Source: RUG420 sp045642465 (GTDB lineage: Bacteria > Bacillota > Clostridia > Oscillospirales > Acutalibacteraceae). Taken from it: 64,000 nt of DNA. Numbering within the stretch: position 1 is the first letter of the stretch; each line of letters opens with the position of its first letter. Made by a program: the position numbers and the translations under genes. The stretch is from contig JAZUIY010000015.1 of NCBI GenBank assembly GCA_045642465.1, positions 186,001 to 250,000 on the forward strand. Reading direction: 5' to 3'. This document shows positions 58,277 through 64,000 of the stretch, in pieces. The notes beneath the pieces are model-generated. The model saw nothing but the letters and a program-made list of their open reading frames with translations. It was not told where the DNA came from and ran no database searches.

Positions 58277-59601
58277 TGTTACAGACACTGGCCAATGCGT
58301 TAAAAACAGCTGATTTAAGACGTAAAATGCTGTATACAGCATTTATCATCCTCTTGTTCCGTATTGGTGCAGCAGTTTCTGTTCCGTTTACCGATGCCTC
58401 CATGGGTATCATTTCTGATACCACATCGGCAGGTAACTTCATGAACTATTTGAATATGATGACCGGCGACGCGTTTAACTATGGGACCATTTTCGCAATG
58501 TCCATTACCCCATACATCAACTCGTCCATCATCATGCAGCTCCTTACGGTAGCAATTCCTGCGTTGGAACGCCTTACGAAGGAGGGCGACGTAGGTAGAA
58601 AGAAAATGCAGACCATAACCCGTATTGTTGCGGTTGTTATTGCGCTGCTTCAGTCCTCCGCATACTTCGCATATTTGCGTAGTGGCGGCTACCTCACCGT
58701 CGATGCAAACGGTCTGGCATACACCGGATTCTCCGCTGTACTCCAAGCACTGGTTGTCATCCTGACATTGACCGCCGGCTCCGCATTAATGATGTGGATG
58801 GGCGAACAGATCAATGCCAAAGGCGTAGGTAATGGTATTTCCATTCTTTTGTTCGCAGGTATTATTTCTAGACTCCCGAACAATGCAATGCTTCTGTGGT
58901 CCAGCTTCAAGCGTGGCGGCCTCTATTATGCATATGCTCCAATTGCTCTGGTTGCTATGATTGCCATGGTAATCTTTGTAGTATGGGTTGACGGTTCGGA
59001 GAGAAAACTCCCGGTAGTTTATGCGAAGAGAGTTGTGGGACGCAAAATGTATGGCGGCCAAAACACCACATTGCCAATTAAGGTTAATATGTCCGGTGTT
59101 ATGTCCATCATCTTTGCAAGTTCCATCCTTTCTTTGCCTCCAACAATCCAGATGTTTATGTCTAACAAGATTGTAGAAGGCAGCGGCTGGGACAAGTTCT
59201 TTAGTATTTTTAACGCAGAACATTGGTTCTACGGTATCATCTATTTCACCCTGATTATCTTCTTTGCTTACTTCTATAGTGCAATCCAGTATAATCCGGT
59301 TGAAATGGCAAATAACCTTCGTAAGAACAGCGGTTCTATCCCGGGCATCCGTCCTGGTAAACCAACCTCTGACTACGTTCGTAAGGTTATCAACAGAGTA
59401 GTATTAGTTGGCTCCTTGCTGATCAGTGTAGTAGCCATCTTCCCAATCGTTTATTCTCAGATTACCGCTGCCACCGGCAGCCAGATGAATATCGCTCTTG
59501 GCGGTACATCCGTAATCATTTTGGTTGGTGTTGCTCTGGAAACTGTAAGACAGTTGGAATCTCAACTGATGGTTCGTCAGTATAAAGGATTCCTTGATTA
59601 A
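58276..59601 (+). CDS. secY: Protein translocase subunit SecY
   Basis: 441 aa, ten membrane helices; the pore of the Sec translocon with SecE and SecG (not in this window). The start RKMLYTAFIILLFRIGAAV, MSITPYINSSIIMQLL, ERKLPVVYAKRVVGRKMYGG and the C-terminal IRPGKPTSDY segment are typical. The start overlaps the rplO stop as TAATG. SecY receives nascent chains through FtsY, whose unusual extended form is also encoded here. Confidence 0.98.
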   Translation: MLQTLANALKTADLRRKMLYTAFIILLFRIGAAVSVPFTDASMGIISDTTSAGNFMNYLNMMTGDAFNYGTIFAMSITPYINSSIIMQLLTVAIPALERLTKEGDVGRKKMQTITRIVAVVIALLQSSAYFAYLRSGGYLTVDANGLAYTGFSAVLQALVVILTLTAGSALMMWMGEQINAKGVGNGISILLFAGIISRLPNNAMLLWSSFKRGGLYYAYAPIALVAMIAMVIFVVWVDGSERKLPVVYAKRVVGRKMYGGQNTTLPIKVNMSGVMSIIFASSILSLPPTIQMFMSNKIVEGSGWDKFFSIFNAEHWFYGIIYFTLIIFFAYFYSAIQYNPVEMANNLRKNSGSIPGIRPGKPTSDYVRKVINRVVLVGSLLISVVAIFPIVYSQITAATGSQMNIALGGTSVIILVGVALETVRQLESQLMVRQYKGFLD

Positions 59602-59621
59602 GTTGTCTTAGAGGTGCTTAT

Positions 59622-60260
59622 ATGAATATCATTTTTCTTGGAGCACCAGGTGCTGGTAAGGGTACGCAGGCAGACCGCATTGCGGACGCTTACCAGATCC
59701 CGACCGTCTCCACTGGTAATATGATTCGAGAAGCTTTGGCAAAGGGCACCGAAATGGGTCTCAAAGCAAAAGCTTATATTGAAGCCGGCAACCTCGTTCC
59801 TGACGAAGTTGTTATCGGCATCATCAAAGAACGTCTTAGCAAAGACGACTGTGCAAAGGGATTCATCTTAGACGGATTCCCACGCACCATTCCACAGGCA
59901 GAAGCCTTGGAAGAAATGGGTATTAACATTGATAAGGTGGTAGACATTGAAGTTGCCGATGACATCATCAAGGCAAGAATGTCCGGCCGTCGTGTTTGCC
60001 CGAAGTGTGGCGCTCCATACCACATTGAAACCATGCCTCCAAAAGTGGACGGCATCTGTGACAAGTGTGGCTCTGAGCTCCAGCAGAGAAAAGATGATAA
60101 ACCGGAAACTGTCGCTGACAGATTGGTGGTTTATCATGAACAGACCGAACCGCTCAAGGGCTTTTACGAAGGCCGCGGCAAGCTTGTCGAAGTAGACGGC
60201 ATCGGCTCTGTTGACGAAATTACAAAGCGCGTTTTCAGCGCTTTGGAGGATAACGCATGA
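59622..60260 (+). CDS. adk: Adenylate kinase, zinc-LID type
   Basis: 212 aa. Interconverts ATP, ADP and AMP. P-loop GAPGAGKGTQ at residues 7-16, AMP site STGNMIR, and LDGFPRT at 83-89. The LID domain has C126, C129, C146 and C149, the four-cysteine zinc site usual in Gram-positive enzymes. It overlaps map by 4 bp (ATGA). Confidence 0.98.
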   Translation: MNIIFLGAPGAGKGTQADRIADAYQIPTVSTGNMIREALAKGTEMGLKAKAYIEAGNLVPDEVVIGIIKERLSKDDCAKGFILDGFPRTIPQAEALEEMGINIDKVVDIEVADDIIKARMSGRRVCPKCGAPYHIETMPPKVDGICDKCGSELQQRKDDKPETVADRLVVYHEQTEPLKGFYEGRGKLVEVDGIGSVDEITKRVFSALEDNA

Positions 60261-61015
60261 TTGTGCTCAAAACCAAGAATGAACTTGAGCTGATGAGACG
60301 TGCTTGTCAAATCTCATCCGACGCTCTGTTCAAGGCTGGGGAAGCAATCAAACCCGGCGTTTCTACATGGGACGTGGACAAGGTTGCTTATGACTATATT
60401 AAGAGCCAGGGAGCTGAACCCAATTTCCTTGGTCTTTATGGTTTCCCAGGGACATGCTGTATATCCGTAAATGATGAGATCATTCATGGTATTCCAAGCA
60501 AAGATGTCATCCTAAAAGAAGGAGACGTGGTCTCCATTGATACCGGCGCGAAAATCGACGGTTACAACGGAGACAACGCTTACACCTTTGCGGTTGGCCA
60601 AATTTCTCCTGACGTGCAGCGGCTGCTTGATGTCACGAAGGAGAGCCTTTATAAGGGTATTGAAGCCGCCATTCCGGGAAACCGGACCGGCGACATCGGT
60701 AATGCCATCCAAGAATACTGCGAAGCTGCCGGCTTCGGTGTCATTCGGGAATACGAAGGACACGGGGTAGGACTTCAGCTTCATGAAGATCCTGGCATAC
60801 CAAACTTTGGTAGACCACACAGAGGTCCACGTCTGTTGCCGGGTATGACCATCGCCATTGAACCTATGATTACCATGGGTACTTACAAGATTCGACAGAA
60901 TCCGGGTGATGATTGGACTGTGTATACAGCAGACGGATTACCTGCAGCCCACTTTGAGAACACCATTGCCATTACGGACAATGGTCCAGAAATTCTCACA
61001 CCATTTAAGTATTAA
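60257..61015 (+). CDS. map: Methionine aminopeptidase type I
   Basis: 252 aa. Removes the initiator Met from new proteins. Metal ligands fall in SIDTGAKIDGYNGDNAYTF (two Asp), GHGVGLQLHED (His), IEPM (Glu) and the late HFENTIAIT (Glu). The start overlaps adk as ATGA with TTGGAGG upstream. infA follows after 19 bp. Confidence 0.98.
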   Translation: MIVLKTKNELELMRRACQISSDALFKAGEAIKPGVSTWDVDKVAYDYIKSQGAEPNFLGLYGFPGTCCISVNDEIIHGIPSKDVILKEGDVVSIDTGAKIDGYNGDNAYTFAVGQISPDVQRLLDVTKESLYKGIEAAIPGNRTGDIGNAIQEYCEAAGFGVIREYEGHGVGLQLHEDPGIPNFGRPHRGPRLLPGMTIAIEPMITMGTYKIRQNPGDDWTVYTADGLPAAHFENTIAITDNGPEILTPFKY

Positions 61016-61034
61016 TGGCGAAGGAGGAACTAGT

Positions 61035-61253
61035 ATGTCAAAACAGGATATGATCGAAATCGAAGGTACCGTTGTAGAATCTCTTCCAAACGCAATGTTT
61101 AAGGTAGAACTTGAAAACGGTCATCAAATCTTAGCCCATATTTCCGGCAAGCTCAGAATGAACTACATTCGCATTCTGCCGGGCGACAAGGTAACGGTTG
61201 AAATGTCTCCATATGACCTTACCCGCGGGCGCATTACATGGAGATCCAAATAA
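61035..61253 (+). CDS. infA: Translation initiation factor IF-1
   Basis: 72 aa S1-fold protein occupying the 30S A site during initiation. EGTVVESLPNAMFKVELENGH and the end SPYDLTRGRITWR are standard. ATG 61035 has AAGGAGG upstream; the longer frame from 60906 lies inside map. Confidence 0.98.
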   Translation: MSKQDMIEIEGTVVESLPNAMFKVELENGHQILAHISGKLRMNYIRILPGDKVTVEMSPYDLTRGRITWRSK

Positions 61254-61296
61254 TAGAAAAAGTAAACGCTTTTAATTACATTAGGAGGTAACTCAA

Positions 61297-61410
61297 ATGA
61301 AAGTCAGACCTTCTGTCAAAAAAATGTGCGAAAAGTGCAAAGTTATTAAGCGCAAGGGAAAAGTAATGGTTATCTGTGAAAATCCTAAGCACAAACAGCG
61401 TCAGGGCTAA
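61297..61410 (+). CDS. rpmJ: 50S ribosomal protein L36
   Basis: 37 aa, MKVRPSVKKMCEKCKVIKR at the N-terminus. Zinc ligands C11, C14, C27 and H32 show the zinc-binding form. TTAGGAGG precedes ATG 61297. Short genes such as this are easily missed in length-filtered annotation. Confidence 0.98.
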   Translation: MKVRPSVKKMCEKCKVIKRKGKVMVICENPKHKQRQG

Positions 61411-61447
61411 ATCGCCCAGACTAACACAAATGTGGAGGTGCACATAA

Positions 61448-61816
61448 ATGGCTCGTATTTCAGGTGTCGACCTGCCAAGAGAAAAGAGAGTAGAAATTGC
61501 TCTTACCTATATCTATGGCATCGGCAATAAAACTGCAAACGATATCATTACAGCTACCGGCGTAAATCCTGACACTAGAGTTAAGGATTTAACCGAAGAA
61601 GATGTTTCCAAGCTTCGTGACTACATTGAACAGAATCTCACCGTTGAAGGTGACCTTCGTCGTGAAACCGCTTTGAACATCAAGAGATTGATTGAAATTG
61701 GTTCCTACCGTGGCCTTCGTCATAGAAAGGGTCTCCCAGTTAGAGGCCAGCGTTCTAAGACCAACGCTCGTACACGTAAGGGTCCAAAGAAGACTATCGC
61801 TAACAAGAAGAAGTAA
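61448..61816 (+). CDS. rpsM: 30S ribosomal protein S13
   Basis: 122 aa. MARISGVDLPREKRVEIALTY and the GLRHRKGLPVRGQRSKTNARTRKG tail are diagnostic; it lies in the 30S head bridging to L5. RBS GGAGG. rpsK follows at 17 bp. Confidence 0.98.
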   Translation: MARISGVDLPREKRVEIALTYIYGIGNKTANDIITATGVNPDTRVKDLTEEDVSKLRDYIEQNLTVEGDLRRETALNIKRLIEIGSYRGLRHRKGLPVRGQRSKTNARTRKGPKKTIANKKK

Positions 61817-61833
61817 TAGGAGGGATACCATAA

Positions 61834-62235
61834 ATGGCTAAACAGGGTAAAAAGACCACAGCCACACGCAGACGCCGTGATCGTAAAAACGTTGAACGCG
61901 GTGCGGCTCATATCCAATCCACCTTCAACAACACCATTGTTACCATTACCGATACTCAGGGTAACGCTATTTCTTGGGCTTCCGCCGGTGAACTTGGTTT
62001 CCGCGGTTCTAAGAAGTCTACCCCATTTGCAGCTCAGTCCGCAGCAGAAACCGCTGCCGGTATTGCAATTGACCACGGTATGAAGACTGTTGAAGTATAC
62101 GTCAAGGGCCCAGGCGCAGGCCGTGAAGCTGCAATCCGTGCATTGCAGACTGCAGGTCTTGAAGTAACTATGATTAAAGACGTTACTCCAATTCCACACA
62201 ACGGTTGCCGTCCGCCAAAGAGAAGACGTGTCTAA
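61834..62235 (+). CDS. rpsK: 30S ribosomal protein S11
   Basis: 133 aa, platform protein near the E site. ERGAAHIQSTFNNTIVTITD and the C-terminal KDVTPIPHNGCRPPKRRRV are standard. RBS AGGAGG. Confidence 0.98.
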   Translation: MAKQGKKTTATRRRRDRKNVERGAAHIQSTFNNTIVTITDTQGNAISWASAGELGFRGSKKSTPFAAQSAAETAAGIAIDHGMKTVEVYVKGPGAGREAAIRALQTAGLEVTMIKDVTPIPHNGCRPPKRRRV

Positions 62236-62258
62236 TCTAACAAGGAGGATAATACACT

Positions 62259-62861
62259 ATGGCTAAGAATATGCAGCCGGTTGCAAAGCGTTGCAAAGCG
62301 CTCAACCTTTCTCCAGCAACTCTTGGTTACAACGGTAAGGAAACTCGCCGTAACCCAAAGGGCAACATGAGAAGAAAACAGTCCGAATATGGTATGCAGC
62401 TTAACGAAAAGCAGAAAGTTAAGTTCGTATACGGTATGCTTGAAAAGCAGTTTAGTTCTTACTATGAAAAGGCAGCAAAGATGCCGGGCAAGACCGGTGA
62501 CAACCTTCTGATTCTTTGCGAACGCCGTCTCGATAACGTAGTTTTCCATCTTGGTTTTGCTGCTACCCGCCGTCAGGCTCGTCAGCTCGTTAACCACGGT
62601 CACTTTACTGTTGATGGACAGAAGGTAAACATTCCTTCCTTCCAGGTAAAGCCAGGCATGGTTATTGAAGTTAAGGAAAGCAGCCGTTCTTCTGTTCTCT
62701 TCACCCGTCTTACCGGTGAAGATGCTCCAGTTGTAAACGTTCCAGCATGGCTTGAACTTGATAGTTCCAAGCTGAAGGGAACTGTAACCAGAATGCCAAC
62801 TCGTGAAGATGTTGACTTCCCAGTAGAAGAACATCTCATCGTCGAACTTTACTCCAAGTAA
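62259..62861 (+). CDS. rpsD: 30S ribosomal protein S4
   Basis: 200 aa. S4 starts 30S assembly and in many bacteria regulates the alpha operon. The S4 RNA-binding module is RLDNVVFHLGFAATRRQARQLVNHGH (split near residues 91-116). The N-terminus has only one Cys (C12), so it is the zinc-free form. RBS AAGGAGG. A 73-bp gap without clear signals precedes rpoA. Confidence 0.98.
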   Translation: MAKNMQPVAKRCKALNLSPATLGYNGKETRRNPKGNMRRKQSEYGMQLNEKQKVKFVYGMLEKQFSSYYEKAAKMPGKTGDNLLILCERRLDNVVFHLGFAATRRQARQLVNHGHFTVDGQKVNIPSFQVKPGMVIEVKESSRSSVLFTRLTGEDAPVVNVPAWLELDSSKLKGTVTRMPTREDVDFPVEEHLIVELYSK

Positions 62862-62934
62862 TTCATTACTTGTTTTTGTAAACTTCAGACGTACCATTCC
62901 CGATTTTTTTTAATTCTTAAAAGGAGGGTTTTGA

Positions 62935-63882
62935 ATGATCGGTATCGAGAAGCCTAATATTGAAGTCGTTAATCTTGAAGGCGACACTTACGGAAAGTTC
63001 ACTTTGGAACCATTGGAAAGAGGGTTCGGCACCACTTTGGGTAACTCCCTTCGTCGTGTGCTTCTTTCTTCTCTCCCTGGTTACGCTATTACTTCTGTAA
63101 AGATTGACGGCGTACTTCACGAGTTCTCCACTATTCCAGGCGTTAAAGAAGACGTTACTGAAATCGTGTTGAACCTGAAGAGCGTTATTGTAAAGCTCAA
63201 TGGTGACGGCCCTAAGACCGTTCGCATTGATGCTACCGGAGAAGGCGAAGTTACTGCCGGTGACATTAAGGGTGACTACGATGTAGAAATCCTCAATCCG
63301 GAACTTCACATTGCTTCCCTGGATAAGGACGCTAAACTTTCTATGGAAATGACCGTAGACAACGGCAGAGGCTATGTTTCTTCCGACAGAAACAAGCAGG
63401 AACTCCAGCCGGTTCTCGGTGTCATTGCCACAGACTCTATCTACACACCTGTATTAAAGGTTAATTATACTGTTGAGAATACCCGTGTTGGTCAGCGTAT
63501 TGACTACGACAAACTGACCCTCGAAGTATGGACCAACGGAACAATTTCCGCAAAGGAAGCTGTTTCCTTGGCAGCCAAGATCCTCAACGATCACCTCAAG
63601 TTGTTCATCGACTTGTCTGAAAATGAATTCATGACCGACATTCTCATTGAAAAGGACGATAACTCCCGTGAGAAGGTTCTGGAGATGACCATTGAAGAAC
63701 TTGATTTGTCTGTTCGTTCCTTCAACTGCTTGAAGCGCGCAGGCATTAATACAGTAGAAGATTTGACCAACAGATCCGAAGACGACATGATGAAGGTTCG
63801 TAACCTTGGCAAAAAGTCTCTTGACGAAGTAGTTGCCAAGCTGGATTCCCTCGGATTCTCTCTTCGCAAGGATGACGAATAA
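62935..63882 (+). CDS. rpoA: DNA-directed RNA polymerase subunit alpha
   Basis: 315 aa. The N-terminal dimerisation domain carries EPLERGFGTTLGNSLRRVLLSSLPG near residue 27 and on; the C-terminal domain (about 245-315) has ELDLSVRSFNCLKRAGINTVEDL and the NLGKKSLDEV segment that contacts UP-element DNA and regulators. RBS AAAGGAGGG. It is followed at 19 bp by rplQ. Confidence 0.98.
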   Translation: MIGIEKPNIEVVNLEGDTYGKFTLEPLERGFGTTLGNSLRRVLLSSLPGYAITSVKIDGVLHEFSTIPGVKEDVTEIVLNLKSVIVKLNGDGPKTVRIDATGEGEVTAGDIKGDYDVEILNPELHIASLDKDAKLSMEMTVDNGRGYVSSDRNKQELQPVLGVIATDSIYTPVLKVNYTVENTRVGQRIDYDKLTLEVWTNGTISAKEAVSLAAKILNDHLKLFIDLSENEFMTDILIEKDDNSREKVLEMTIEELDLSVRSFNCLKRAGINTVEDLTNRSEDDMMKVRNLGKKSLDEVVAKLDSLGFSLRKDDE

Positions 63883-63901
63883 GGTAAAGGAGTGATTTGA
63901 A

Positions 63902-64000
63902 ATGCCAGGTACAAGAAAGCTGGGTAGAACTTCTGACCATCGTAAAGCTATGCTTCGCGCTATGGTAACCTACCTCTTTGAAAATGGCAAAATCGAAACC
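63902..64000 (+). CDS. rplQ: 50S ribosomal protein L17, N-terminal part (cut by window end)
   Basis: 33 codons are visible. MPGTRKLGRTSDHRKAMLRA is the L17 start. AAAGGAG precedes the ATG at 63902. The rest of the gene is outside the window. Confidence 0.96.
   Translation, partial: MPGTRKLGRTSDHRKAMLRAMVTYLFENGKIET

Overview
The window is a gene-dense stretch of a bacterial chromosome. By eye the G+C content is close to 50%, and most genes have strong AAGGAG-type ribosome binding sites. The gene set and neighbourhoods (trmFO after topA, plsX-rnc-smc-ftsY, nadD-yqeK-rsfS, a CD1247-like protein, zinc-type S14, an EF-G-like paralogue) point to Bacillota. The Smc and FtsY N-termini and the FliB-like proteins look most like Clostridia, perhaps Oscillospirales, but that narrower placement is only an impression from remembered sequences. 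No phage, insertion sequence, CRISPR array or clear recently acquired island was seen.

Layout. 1-32184 (+): end of topA, then trmFO, plsX, rnc, smc, ftsY (tRNA modification, phospholipid entry, RNA processing, chromosome condensation, protein targeting); rdgB-yhbY-nadD-yqeK-rsfS-leuS-mscS (nucleotide clean-up, NAD synthesis, ribosome assembly); rpsU; yqeG, an M24 peptidase and efp; a CD1247-like acidic protein; a Nudix hydrolase and maf; mreB-mreC-mreD-pbp2 (cell elongation); an mgsA-like gene with pyk; hisS-aspS, a 10TM metal exporter and metY. 32258-33286 (-): a short-chain epimerase-like protein behind a direct-repeat operator candidate. 33558-35630 (+): an EF-G-like GTPase. 35711-44453 (-): two FliB-like methylase homologues, each directly downstream of an amino-acid or peptide gene (an AGCS symporter, pepD), then purC and an acyltransferase-nth-MATE operon. 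44563-45465 (+): a HAD phosphatase and tRNA-Met/tRNA-Glu. 45504-48621 (-): a HAD phosphatase, an ECF S-component and rarA. 49201-64000 (+): the joined S10, spc and alpha ribosomal operons, from rpsJ into rplQ, which is cut by the window end.

Most of the window is conserved housekeeping. The items that deserve attention are: (1) an FtsY whose extra domain sits at the C-terminus and contains seven near-perfect 54-bp repeats; (2) an MgsA homologue in which all three expected catalytic positions appear substituted; (3) a roughly 300-nt structured leader upstream of rpsJ with alternating CTGAA/TTCAG segments and a possible attenuator; (4) the paired FliB-like genes, one of which has lost most of the cysteine-rich region; and (5) several intrinsic-terminator hairpins placed so close to the next ribosome binding site that readthrough expression is likely.
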